The notes under the pieces were generated by a model, which had not been told where the DNA came from, did not search any database, and saw only the letters and a program-made list of their open reading frames with translations. Shown one piece after another: positions 56,240-64,000 of a stretch of DNA of 64,000 nucleotides. The position numbers were made by a program, and so were the translations under genes. Origin of the DNA: Teichococcus aerophilus (GTDB taxonomy: Bacteria; Pseudomonadota; Alphaproteobacteria; Acetobacterales; Acetobacteraceae); assembly GCF_014490485.1 (NCBI RefSeq), contig NZ_JACTVA010000028.1:1-64000 (forward strand). The letters are read 5' to 3'. Numbering within the stretch: position 1 is the stretch's first letter; every line of letters begins with the position of its first letter.

Positions 56240-56971
56240 TCACACCGACACGGCAGACCGAACGCCCAGGTAGGATTCCACAATCCGCTGGTCCGCTTGC
56301 AACGCGTCCGGCTCGCCTTCCAGCATCACCCGGCCGCTTTCCAGCACGTAGCCGTAATCGGCGATGCGCAGCGCCGCACGGGCGTTCTGCTCCACCAGCA
56401 GGATGGAGACGCCGTTGTCCCGCAGGTTGGAGGCGGTTTGCAGGATCTCCCGCACGATCAGCGGGGCGAGGCCGAGGCTGGGTTCGTCCAGCATCAGCAG
56501 GCGGGGCTCGCCCATCAGCGCGCGGGCCATCGCCAGCATCTGCCGCTCGCCGCCGGAGAGGGTGCCCGCAAGCTGGCGGCGGCGTTCCTTCAGGCGGGGG
56601 AACAGCGCCCACATCTCGTTCAGCATCGGCTCGGCGCTGCCCTGGTGGCGCAGCCGGAAGCGGCCGAGGCGCAGGTTGTCCTCCACGCTCATGCTGTAGA
56701 ACAACTCGCGCTTTTCCGGCACCAGGCTCAGCCCGTCATTGACGCGGGCCTCGACGCTCTCGCCGCCCAGGGCACGGCCGGCGAAGTGAATGGCGCCCCC
56801 TGCCGGTACCACGCCCATGATGGCGTTGAGCAGGGAGGATTTTCCGGCACCGTTCGGCCCCAGGATGGTGACGATGCTGCCCTTCGGCACGGACATCGAG
56901 ACGTCGGAAACGGCGATGATTGCGTCATAGGCCACGTGCAGCGCCTGCACGTCCAGGATCGGCTGGGTCAT
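56240..56971 (-). CDS. livF: Branched-chain-type ABC transporter ATP-binding protein LivF
   Basis: 243 residues. Walker A ILGPNGAGKSSLLNAI, signature LSGGERQMLAMARALM, Walker B LLMLDEPSLGLAPLIV and switch VEQNARAALRIAD are intact. MTQPILDVQALHVAYDAIIAV is the normal LivF start and the ATG overlaps the upstream stop (56968-56971). In this neighbourhood a phenylacetate or aromatic-acid substrate is as likely as an amino acid. Confidence 0.9.
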   Translation of the reverse strand: MTQPILDVQALHVAYDAIIAVSDVSMSVPKGSIVTILGPNGAGKSSLLNAIMGVVPAGGAIHFAGRALGGESVEARVNDGLSLVPEKRELFYSMSVEDNLRLGRFRLRHQGSAEPMLNEMWALFPRLKERRRQLAGTLSGGERQMLAMARALMGEPRLLMLDEPSLGLAPLIVREILQTASNLRDNGVSILLVEQNARAALRIADYGYVLESGRVMLEGEPDALQADQRIVESYLGVRSAVSV

Positions 56972-58764
56972 GCGGCGGTTCCCAGATAGGCGTCGATGAC
57001 GGCGGGGTTGCCCTGGATATCCTTGGGGCGGCCCTGCGCCAGCTCGGCACCGAAATTCATCACCACCAACCGGTCGGTCAGGTTCATGACGAAGTCCATG
57101 TCGTGCTCCACCAGCAGGATGGTCATGCCGTCCTGCCGCAGCCGGTCCAGCAACCTGGCCAGCGCTGCCTTTTCCAGGTGGCGCAGGCCGGCGGCAGGCT
57201 CGTCCAGCAACAGCAGCACCGGGTCCAGGCACAGCGCGCGGGCAATCTCCACCAGCCGCTGCTGGCCGAGCGAGAGGTCATCCGCCACCAGATGCGCGCA
57301 TTGCGCCAGCCCGACGCGGTGCAACTGCTGCCAGGCCAGGGCGAAGATGCGGGCTTCCTCGGCCCGGTCCAGGTGAAGTGCGGCGCTCAGCGGCCCGGCG
57401 GCGCCGCGCAGGTGGGCGCCGAGCGCCACGTTGTCCAGCACCGACATGCCGCGCACCAGCTTCACGTGCTGGAAGGTGCGGGCCACGCCGCGGGTGGCGA
57501 TGTGGCGCGCCGTGCTGCCGCAGATCTCCTCGCCCAGGAAAGCGACGTTGCCCTTGGTCGCGGCCAGAACGCCGGTCAGCAGGTTGAAGGTCGTGCTCTT
57601 GCCGGCGCCGTTGGGGCCGATCAGCCCCACCACCTCGCCGGCATTCAGCGTGAAGCCGACATTGTCCACCGCCACCAAGCCGCCGAACTGCTTGCGCAGC
57701 TCGCTGGCGCGCAGCACCTCCGCGCCACGGGCCGGCTGGGCGCGCAGCGGCAGTGGCGGGGCCTCGCTGATAGGCGGCACCGGCGCCTCGGCCGGCCTGG
57801 GCAGCAGGCGGGAGACCAGCTTCATCAGGTGCGGCCACAGCCCCTGCGGGGAGAATTGCAGGATCAGGATCAGCAGACCGCCGAATACGATGGTCTCGAA
57901 ATTGCCCTGGGCGTTCAGCAGCCATGGCAGCAGCGTCTGCAACTGGTCCCGCAACAGGGTGACAATGGCGGCGCCCAGCAATGCACCGCCGATATTGTGC
58001 ACGCCGCCCGCCACGGCCATCAGCAGGTAGTCGATGCTCATGTTGATGCCGAAGGGGGAGGGGTTCACCGCGCGTTGCAGATGGGCGTAGAGCCAGCCGG
58101 ACAGCCCGGCCAGCACGCCGGCATAGACGAAGGCCAGCACGCGGGCATTGAAGGTGTTCACGCCGAAGGATTCGGCGGCCAGCGCGCCGCCACGCAGCGC
58201 CCGCACCGCGCGCCCGGCGCGGCTGTCCAGCAGGTTGCGCGTCAACAGGATGGCCAGCACGACGCAGGCGAGCACCAGCCAGTAGAAGTTCATGCTGCGG
58301 GCGAAGTCGATGCCGAACAGCGTGATGGCGGGGATGCCGCTGATGCCGTCATTGCGCTGGAAGAAGTCCAGATTGCCTGCCAGGTAGAAGAAGCTGACAT
58401 TCCAGGCGATGGTGGCGATGGCCAGGTAGTGCCCCTTCAGCCGCAGCGTGATGGCGCCGATGCCCCAGGCCAGCAGGCCGGAGACGACCAGCGCGACCGG
58501 AAGCGTCGCCCAGGGGGAGAAGCCATAGCGCGTGGTCAGGATGGCCGTGGTGTAGGCACCGAAGCCGACGAACATCGCCTGGCCAAAGGAGGTCAGCCCG
58601 GCCACGCCCACCAGCACCACCAGGCCCAGCGCCACCAGCGCGGACAGCCCGATATAGCTGAGCAGCGTGACCCAGAAGGGCGGGAAGCCCGGCAGCAGCG
58701 GCGCCAGGATGGCGAGTGCGAGCAGCAGCAGCGCCACGGCGCGGTGGGCGGCGGACATGCTCAT
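56968..58764 (-). CDS. Fused ABC permease/ATPase (LivM-LivG)
   Basis: 598 residues. The LivM-type permease half (1-310) has about eight membrane helices and LVVLVGVAGLTSFGQAMFVGFGAYTTAI and LKGHYLAIATIAWN. A Pro/Ala-rich linker (315-345) leads to the LivG-type ATPase: Walker A LIGPNGAGKSTTFNLLTGV, FLGEEICG, RTFQHVKLVRGMSVLDNV, signature LSLGQQRLVEIARAL and Walker B LLLLDEPAAGL. A single-chain LivM-LivG is a known arrangement. Overlaps both neighbours by 4 bases. Confidence 0.92.
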   Translation of the reverse strand: MSMSAAHRAVALLLLALAILAPLLPGFPPFWVTLLSYIGLSALVALGLVVLVGVAGLTSFGQAMFVGFGAYTTAILTTRYGFSPWATLPVALVVSGLLAWGIGAITLRLKGHYLAIATIAWNVSFFYLAGNLDFFQRNDGISGIPAITLFGIDFARSMNFYWLVLACVVLAILLTRNLLDSRAGRAVRALRGGALAAESFGVNTFNARVLAFVYAGVLAGLSGWLYAHLQRAVNPSPFGINMSIDYLLMAVAGGVHNIGGALLGAAIVTLLRDQLQTLLPWLLNAQGNFETIVFGGLLILILQFSPQGLWPHLMKLVSRLLPRPAEAPVPPISEAPPLPLRAQPARGAEVLRASELRKQFGGLVAVDNVGFTLNAGEVVGLIGPNGAGKSTTFNLLTGVLAATKGNVAFLGEEICGSTARHIATRGVARTFQHVKLVRGMSVLDNVALGAHLRGAAGPLSAALHLDRAEEARIFALAWQQLHRVGLAQCAHLVADDLSLGQQRLVEIARALCLDPVLLLLDEPAAGLRHLEKAALARLLDRLRQDGMTILLVEHDMDFVMNLTDRLVVMNFGAELAQGRPKDIQGNPAVIDAYLGTAA

Positions 58765-59810
58765 TCCTCCCCTTCATCCAGCAGCGCGGGTGTGCGCCAG
58801 GAGCGCCACAGCAGCACCGGGATGATGATCATGAACACCAGGACTTCCTTGAAGGCGCTGGCATGGAAGGAGGCGAAGCTCTCGACGAGGCCGATCAGGA
58901 TGGCGCTGGCGGCGGCCAGCGGGTAGCTGACCAGCCCGCCGATCACCGCGGCGACGAAGCCCTTCAGGGCGATCAGGAAGCCGGTGTCGTAGTAGATCGT
59001 GGTCATGGCCGAGATCAGGATGCCGCCCAGCGCGCCGATGCTGGCCGCCAGGGTGAAGGCCACATGGCCGCACAGCGCCGGGGAGATGGCGACCAGCTGG
59101 GCGCCCAGCCGGTTCACCGCCGTGGCCCGCAGCGCGCGGCCCATCAGCGTCCGCTCGAAGAACAGGAACAGCGCCACGATCAGCGCCAGCGTCACCAGCA
59201 CCACCACGATGGACTGCCCGCTGATGAACAGCGGCCCGATCTCCAGCGTCGTGTCCGCCAGGCTCTGGGTGCGGGAGCCCTCCGAGCCGAAGAACACCAG
59301 CCCGAGGCCCTGCAACGCCAAGTGCAGCGCCACGGAGACGATCAGCAGCACCAGCACGCTGGCATCGGCCATCGGCCGGTAGACGACGTCGTAGAGATAC
59401 GGCCCCATCGGCGCCACGATGGCCAGCGCCACCAGCACCTTGACGAGTTGCGGCGCCTGCCAGTGGATGCAGGCCCAGGCCAGGCCCGCCACCACCACCG
59501 GCAGCAGCAACGATGTTCCGATCTGCCAGGCGACCGAGCGCATCGTCGCGTGGCGGCGGGAGGCCCAGAGCCGGCAGGCGGCGGAGGCAACGCCCAGGAT
59601 GCCCAGCAGCCACACCGTGCCCGGCAGCGTGCCGGTCTCCAGCGCCGCCAGGGTCAGTGCGCCAAAGGCGACGAACTCGCCGATCGGCACCAGGATGACG
59701 CGGGTGACGGTGAAGACGATGACAAGCGCCAGGGCGAGAAGGCCGTAGATGGCACCGTTGACGATGCCATCCTGGACGAGAACGAGAAGAATCGAGAGGT
59801 CCACGGCCAT
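58761..59810 (-). CDS. livH: Branched-chain-type ABC transporter permease LivH
   Basis: 349 residues. MAVDLSILLVLVQDGIVNGAIYGLLALALVIVFTVTRVILVPIGEFVAFGA is the LivH N-terminus; about eight helices. SDLT-like loops are replaced by MGRALRATAVNRLGAQLVAISP, and GILISAMTTIYYDTGFLIALKGFVAAVIGGL closes the core. It has an insert of about 50 residues with Trp/Arg (LWASRRHATMRSVAWQIG) relative to classical LivH. Overlaps the fused permease/ATPase gene by 4 bases. Confidence 0.9.
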   Translation of the reverse strand: MAVDLSILLVLVQDGIVNGAIYGLLALALVIVFTVTRVILVPIGEFVAFGALTLAALETGTLPGTVWLLGILGVASAACRLWASRRHATMRSVAWQIGTSLLLPVVVAGLAWACIHWQAPQLVKVLVALAIVAPMGPYLYDVVYRPMADASVLVLLIVSVALHLALQGLGLVFFGSEGSRTQSLADTTLEIGPLFISGQSIVVVLVTLALIVALFLFFERTLMGRALRATAVNRLGAQLVAISPALCGHVAFTLAASIGALGGILISAMTTIYYDTGFLIALKGFVAAVIGGLVSYPLAAASAILIGLVESFASFHASAFKEVLVFMIIIPVLLWRSWRTPALLDEGEE

Positions 59811-59843
59811 TCCCCGGCGATGGTCAGGACGACAGGAGCCGGC

Positions 59844-60995
59844 TTACCGCGGCAGCGCTTGCCAGGTGCCATCCTTGATGATGGCCATCACGCGCGCCCG
59901 CTCATCCTGGCCGACATGGTCGGTGGCGGACATGTTGGCGACGCCGTTGACGTAGGTGACGTCCCGCAACCCCTCCAGCGCATCGCGCAGGGCGGTGCGG
60001 AACTCCGGCGTGCCCGGCTGCGCGGTGCGCAGCGCCACCGGCAGGGCGCGCTGCAACAGCAACCCGGCATCGTAGGCATAGGACCCGAAGGCGGAGACGC
60101 TGTTGGCGCCATGCGCCGCCTCATAGGCATCGCGGTACTGGCGGGCGATGGTGCGCGAAGGATGGTTCTCGGGCAGTTGGTCGGCCACCGTCACCGGCGC
60201 CACCGGCAGCACGGTGCCTTCCACGTCACGCCCGCCGACGCGCAGGAAATCCGCGTTGGCGACGCCATGCGTCTGGTACATCGGGCCGCGATAGCCACGC
60301 TCCCGCAGCGCCTTGGCTGGCAACGCGGCCGGTGTGCCGGCGGAGATGATGAACACCGCGTCCGGCCGCGCCGACAGCACCTTCAGCGTCTGGCCGGTGG
60401 CGCTGGTATCGGTGCGGGCATAACGCTCGGTGGCGACGACGCGGATACCGCGCGCCTCCAGCAGCGGCGCCATAATGCCGAGCCAGCCATCGCCATAGGA
60501 ATCACTGACGGCGATGACGCCGAGGGACTTCACCCCGGCCGCGGCCATGTGCTCCACCACCGCGCCGGCCATCAGCGCATCGTTCTGCGCGGTCTTGAAC
60601 ACCCAGCGGCGGCGCTCATCCACGGGCGTCACGATGGCGGCGGAACCGGCCAGCGAGATCATCGGGATGCGCTGCTCGGCCGCGACCTCCACCATGGCGA
60701 TCGAGGCGGGGGTGACGGTGGAGCCGATGATGGCATCGACCCGGTTGTCGCTGATCAGCTTGCGCATGTTGGTGACGGCGCGGGTGGTGTCCGACCCGTC
60801 GTCCAGCACGATCCATTCGATGGGCCGGCCTTCGATCTCGCGCGGCAGCAGGCGGATGGAACGGCCTTCAGGAATGCCCAGGGAGGCGCCAGGCCCGGTT
60901 TCGGAGATGACGACGCCGACCCGCACGGGATCGGCCGCCTGCGCGGCCGTGGTGAGACCGAGCGCCAGCATCAGGCCGGCGGCAAGCTTCCGCAT
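59844..60995 (-). CDS. Periplasmic substrate-binding protein of the Liv-type transporter
   Basis: 383 residues from the ATG at 60995 (AAGGAGGG upstream). Signal peptide MRKLAAGLMLALGLTTAAQA, cleavage near residue 20. Peripla_BP_6 fold: VRVGVVISETGPGASLGIPEGRS, VDAIIGSTVTPASIAMVEVAAEQRIPMISLAGSAAI and SAFGSYAYDAGLLLQRALPVA. First gene of the transporter operon; the TetR-type operator C lies 58 bases upstream, placing it in the same regulon as paaG, paaZ and paaI. Substrate likely phenylacetate or a related aromatic acid (inference). Confidence 0.9.
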   Translation of the reverse strand: MRKLAAGLMLALGLTTAAQAADPVRVGVVISETGPGASLGIPEGRSIRLLPREIEGRPIEWIVLDDGSDTTRAVTNMRKLISDNRVDAIIGSTVTPASIAMVEVAAEQRIPMISLAGSAAIVTPVDERRRWVFKTAQNDALMAGAVVEHMAAAGVKSLGVIAVSDSYGDGWLGIMAPLLEARGIRVVATERYARTDTSATGQTLKVLSARPDAVFIISAGTPAALPAKALRERGYRGPMYQTHGVANADFLRVGGRDVEGTVLPVAPVTVADQLPENHPSRTIARQYRDAYEAAHGANSVSAFGSYAYDAGLLLQRALPVALRTAQPGTPEFRTALRDALEGLRDVTYVNGVANMSATDHVGQDERARVMAIIKDGTWQALPR

Positions 60996-61052
60996 CGACT
61001 TTCCCTCCTTGGACATTGTGGGAGCTTCTGGGGCCCCATACAGTCTGGAGAA

Positions 61053-61072
61053 TTGACCAGCCGGTCGGTCAA
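61053..61072. promoter_or_regulatory. TetR-type operator site C (transporter operon)
   Basis: TTGACCAGCCGGTCGGTCAA, palindromic apart from two pairs. On the minus strand TTGATT overlaps it as a possible -35. It controls the transporter operon, 58 bases from its start. Confidence 0.78.
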
Positions 61073-61106
61073 ATCAAGGTCTTTCCGGGTCGGTTCCAGG
61101 GTTGCA

Positions 61107-61126
61107 TTCACCGACCGAACGGTCAC
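61107..61126. promoter_or_regulatory. TetR-type operator site D (TetR gene itself)
   Basis: TTCACCGACCGAACGGTCAC, a looser copy of the same motif. TTGCAT (61102-61107) and TAAATT (61127-61132) frame it exactly as at site B, which suggests autorepression. Confidence 0.72.
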
Positions 61127-61197
61127 TAAATTATGCGGGCGCTACCGGCGCCCCAAGCAGGAACCAGGCCGCAGAGCGGTCTGCGCAGGGGTGGGGC

Positions 61198-61806
61198 ATG
61201 GCTCGGACACGGGCAGATGATTACGACGAGAAGCGGCGGCAGATGCTGAAGAATGCCGCCAGCCTGTTCGCGCGGCACGGCTTCACCGGCACCTCCATCA
61301 CCATGGTGGCGAATGCCTGCGGCGTCTCCAAGGCGTTGCTCTACCATTACTATGAGTCGAAGGAGGAAGTGCTCTTCGACATTCTCCAGTTGCACCTGGA
61401 AACGCTGCTGGAAACGGTGGACCAGGCCTTCGCCTCCACCACTGAACCACGCGCCCGCCTGCACGCGCTCTCCGCCGCCCTGCTGGAAACCTATCGGGAC
61501 GCGGATGCCGAACACCAGATCCAGATCGCCAACCTCCAGCTGTTGCCGGAAGAAAAGCAGGCCACGTTGCGGGAGCTGGAGCGCCGCATCGTCGCCCTCT
61601 TCGCCGAAGCGATCGGCGAGGCGCTGCCCGAGGTCAAGGGCAGCCGCGTGCTGCTCAAGCCGCTGACCATGTCGCTCTTCGGCATGCTGAACTGGAGCTA
61701 CCTGTGGTTCCGCGACGGCCGCGGCCTGACCCGCGAAGCCTATGCCCGCCTGGCGACCGAGCTGCTGCTGGCCGGCGCCACGCGCGCGGTGGCGGAGGTG
61801 GATTGA
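61198..61806 (+). CDS. TetR/AcrR-family regulator (PaaR-like)
   Basis: 202 residues from the ATG at 61198. The N-terminal HTH is RRQMLKNAASLFARHGFTGTSITMVANACGVSKALLYHYYESKEEVLFDIL. The ligand domain ends with a TetR_C-like segment, MSLFGMLNWSYLWFRDGRGLTREAYARLA, as in regulators of acyl-CoA or phenylacetate catabolism (PaaR, FadR-type TetR). Divergent from the ABC transporter, with two operators between them and further sites at paaI and paaG/paaH. The likely effector is an acyl-CoA intermediate of the pathway. Confidence 0.88.
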   Translation: MARTRADDYDEKRRQMLKNAASLFARHGFTGTSITMVANACGVSKALLYHYYESKEEVLFDILQLHLETLLETVDQAFASTTEPRARLHALSAALLETYRDADAEHQIQIANLQLLPEEKQATLRELERRIVALFAEAIGEALPEVKGSRVLLKPLTMSLFGMLNWSYLWFRDGRGLTREAYARLATELLLAGATRAVAEVD

Positions 61807-61830
61807 AGGGCTTGGCCTGGGAAAGGTGAG

Positions 61831-62080
61831 GGTAAGGCCGGGGAAAGAATTCCCCGGGCCCCTTCTTTTTTTCTGCGAGTCTGCGTCTCGCTAGAGGCGA
61901 TGAGCGGACGCTGCTTGATGATTCTAAAGAGGCCACAAGTACTGAACCGTTAGTCGCCAGCGGTCTAGGACCTCCGGCGCACCCAGCCGTCTTCCAAGGC
62001 CGCCCCATCAACAGGTCCGCCTGAAAACTCGAAAAGAGAAAGAAGGGGTCCGGGGAATTCCTTCCCCGGCCTTCCTTACC
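61831..62080. repeat. Inverted-repeat terminator cassette, copy 5
   Basis: Arms GGTAAGGCCGGGGAAAGAAT (left) and the reverse of this word at the right end; CCCCTTCTTTTTTTCTGCGAG follows the left arm. The core hairpin is partly degraded (CGCCAGCGGTCTAGGACCTC). It has the same interior orientation as copies 1 and 3 and lies between the converging TetR gene and a solute-binding protein gene, filling that 326-base gap. Confidence 0.87.
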
Positions 62081-62132
62081 TTCCCAGCCTGAAACTAAAC
62101 CGCACCACCCGGGATGCGACGACATCCAGGCA

Positions 62133-63728
62133 TCACACGCGCTTGGCATTCCAGAACAGGTAGGTCCCGCGCACGATGTCCTGCAGATTGCTCCGCCAGG
62201 CGCTGTCGTAGAAGTACTGGCCGGTCGGCAGGTACGGGACCTCGTCCAGTGCCGCCAGTTGCAGGTCGGCGGCGATCTTCTTCTGCGTGGCCTGGTCCGG
62301 CGCATCCAGCCAGGCGGCACGCAGCGTCTCGATGCGGGGGATGTCCGGCCAACCGAAGAAGGCCTTGTCGCCATTGGCGCGCAGCACTTGTTCGACCATC
62401 GGGTTCAGCATGTCCACGCCGTTCCAGGTGGTATGGAACATGTTCCAGCCGCCCTGGCTGGGCAGCGCCTTGCTGGCGCGGCGCTGTACCACGGTGCCCC
62501 AGTCGGCCAGCACGTAGTCCACCTCCATGCCCAGCTTCACCAACAGGTCGCGCCCCACCTCGCCGAGGGCGTTGAGGATGGGATTATCGCTGGCGGCCAT
62601 CAGGACCACCTTCTCCCCGTTGTAGCTGGATTGCTTCAGCATCTGCCGGGCGCGTTCCAGGTTGCGCGGTTCGGCCAGCCGCTCCAGTCCCGCATCGGTC
62701 GCCATCGGCGTCTCGGGCGTGAAGATGCCGACGCCGGCGCGCATCATGCTCGGGTCCGTGCCCGCCGCCGCCGTCATGAAATCGGTCTGGGAGGACGCCA
62801 TCAGCACGGCTTGCCGCACGCGCACGTCGTTGAAGGGCGGGTGCAGGTGGTTGAAGATGCCGCTCCCCAGGCCGCCTTGCTCGACAATGCGATCCGTCAC
62901 CACGTTGCGGTTGCGCTTCAGCACCGGCAGCAGGTCGTTGGGCGGGTTCTCCCACCAATCCACCTCGCCATTGCCCAGTGCGGCCACGGCGGTGCCGGGG
63001 TCCGGCATCACCAGCCATTCAACGCGGTCGAAATTCACCTGCTTGGGGCCGGCGGCGTGCTCGGCCCGGCCGGGGCGGGGCACGTAGTCCGGGTTGCGCT
63101 CATATACCACGCGGGCGCCGACAATGCGTTCATCCGCCTTCCAGCGGAACGGGCCGGAGCCGATCATCTCGCTGATCGGCTTGAACGGATCGGTATTCGC
63201 CAGCCGCTCCGGCATGATCACCAGCGCCGGCGGGCCCAGCTTGGCCAGCGTGTCCAGCATCAGCCCATAGGGGCGGCTGAGCCGGATAGTGAAGACGCGG
63301 TCCTCAGGGGAGGCCATCTCCTCCACCCGCGCCATCAGCGCCTGGCCCAGCGTATCCCGCGCCGCCCAGCGCTTGATGGAGGCGATGCAGTCCCGCCCGC
63401 GCACTGGCTCCCCATCATGGAACCTCAGGCCCTCGCGCAGGCGGAAGGTCCATAGCTTGCCGTCATTGCCGACCGTATGACCCTCGACCATCTGCGGCTG
63501 CGGCTGCAGCTCGGCATCCAGGCCATAGAGCTGGTCCCACAGCATCATGGCATGGTGGCGGGTAATGTAGGCGGTGGTCAGCACCGGGTCGGTGACGGTG
63601 ACATCGGCCTGCGGCACGAATTTCAGCACGCCGCCGCCGGCGGCCAAGGCGGGGCGGGCCAACAGGCCGGGCGCCGCTGGAATGGCGGCTGCGAGGGCCG
63701 CACCCTTCAGCAAGTCACGTCGCAACAT
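62133..63728 (-). CDS. Periplasmic substrate-binding protein of a peptide/opine/nickel-type ABC transporter
   Basis: 531 residues from the ATG at 63728, with GGGAGAT upstream. The Tat-like signal peptide MLRRDLLKGAALAAAIPAAPGLLARPALA ends near residue 29. SBP_bac_5 family: LTTAYITRHHAMMLWDQLYGLD, WTFRLREGLRFHDGEPVRGRDC, IGSGPFRWKADERIVGARVVYERNPDYVPR and NHLHPPFNDVRVRQAVLMAS. No permease or ATPase genes follow (its 3' neighbour is repeat cassette 5), so they may lie upstream or elsewhere. Ligand unknown. Confidence 0.9.
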   Translation of the reverse strand: MLRRDLLKGAALAAAIPAAPGLLARPALAAGGGVLKFVPQADVTVTDPVLTTAYITRHHAMMLWDQLYGLDAELQPQPQMVEGHTVGNDGKLWTFRLREGLRFHDGEPVRGRDCIASIKRWAARDTLGQALMARVEEMASPEDRVFTIRLSRPYGLMLDTLAKLGPPALVIMPERLANTDPFKPISEMIGSGPFRWKADERIVGARVVYERNPDYVPRPGRAEHAAGPKQVNFDRVEWLVMPDPGTAVAALGNGEVDWWENPPNDLLPVLKRNRNVVTDRIVEQGGLGSGIFNHLHPPFNDVRVRQAVLMASSQTDFMTAAAGTDPSMMRAGVGIFTPETPMATDAGLERLAEPRNLERARQMLKQSSYNGEKVVLMAASDNPILNALGEVGRDLLVKLGMEVDYVLADWGTVVQRRASKALPSQGGWNMFHTTWNGVDMLNPMVEQVLRANGDKAFFGWPDIPRIETLRAAWLDAPDQATQKKIAADLQLAALDEVPYLPTGQYFYDSAWRSNLQDIVRGTYLFWNAKRV

Positions 63729-63942
63729 GGTCCATCTCCCGGAGATCATCCGATGAAGCCATGCCGTGTGCGGGGCGTTGCTGTTCCTCTTGCCGGTTAG
63801 CTGACCGTGAAACCGCGCGGCTGGCAAGTTGGATTTCGCTGGCTGCTTGTTGCGCCGGCACCACACCGCCGCGCTTCCGTGCTCCCGCCCGCAACCAGGG
63901 GTGCTAGGCTGCCGTTTCGCAGCGGAATGCAAGGCAGGGCGG

Positions 63943-64000
63943 ATGGTGAGGCGGCGCACGCGCAAGCTCTGGTGGCTGACACGGCAGACCGTTCTGGGCT
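63943..64000 (+). CDS. Start of an unidentified gene (runs off the window)
   Basis: From the ATG at 63943 the frame reads MVRRRTRKLWWLTRQTVLG and is open to the end; AAGGCAGGGCGG lies upstream. A basic start running into hydrophobic residues suggests a membrane protein, but 19 residues do not allow a call. Confidence 0.35.
   Translation, partial: MVRRRTRKLWWLTRQTVLG

Noticed and set aside
63797-63982. 61-residue minus-strand frame at the window end
   Set aside because: No domain or ribosome-binding site; it overlaps the start of a better plus-strand frame.

Overview
This is a high-GC alphaproteobacterial chromosome segment, most like Acetobacteraceae (Roseomonas and relatives). That placement rests on the GC-rich codon use, the rplU-rpmA-obgE-proB-proA order and the complete phenylacetate cluster; it is inference, because no rRNA is present. 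Four blocks can be read.

(1) Positions 1-3382 are a housekeeping block on the minus strand. Ribosomal proteins L21 and L27, the GTPase ObgE, glutamate 5-kinase ProB and the first codons of ProA lie in that order behind a good sigma70-type promoter. A tRNA-Ser(CGA) follows on the plus strand.

(2) Positions 3367-23100 are an integrative element inserted in the 3' end of that tRNA. The last 16 bases of the tRNA are repeated exactly at 23085-23100, next to a tyrosine integrase. The island carries an AlpA-like regulator, a divergent XRE repressor with an operator-like inverted repeat, and a tight 13-gene minus-strand operon with mostly 4-base overlaps. That operon includes a primase zinc-finger protein, a primase-helicase, a scaffold-like protein and a tail-like protein. 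No terminase, portal or major capsid gene is visible, so it looks more like a phage satellite or cryptic element than a full prophage. Its cargo includes a lower-GC AAA-ATPase/subtilisin pair of the IetA-IetS type (plasmid stability and anti-phage), a lipoprotein and a secreted protein. Both ends carry clusters of a 9-mer (GTCGGAACA) that also forms the core of the repressor operator, and the left end has further tandem repeats and hairpins. Just outside the right att site are an integrase remnant and two lower-GC genes, suggesting an older decayed island in the same tRNA.

(3) Positions 26158-36407 hold ordinary accessory chromosome: a divergent PaiB/MocR pair, a glyoxalase-like protein, an AAA ATPase, an NAD(P)-binding protein, a glycine betaine/proline ABC transporter (proVWX, ending in a strong terminator) and a DUF2891 protein.

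(4) Positions 36541-63728 are a catabolic region centred on aerobic phenylacetate degradation. It holds paaI, paaX, paaABCDE, paaK, paaG, a fused hydratase/3-hydroxyacyl-CoA dehydrogenase, paaZ, a branched-chain-type ABC transporter and a TetR regulator. An Lrp-type regulator with branched-chain 2-oxoacid dehydrogenase E1 (alpha-beta fused) and E2 sits in between. Four palindromic operators around TTGACCGnnCGGnCGGTCAA tie the TetR protein to paaI, to paaG/paaZ and to the transporter. Five copies of a roughly 250-bp inverted-repeat cassette, built like two converging terminators around a hairpin core, sit between genes in this block only. That cassette family and the satellite-like island with IetAS are the most interesting signals.
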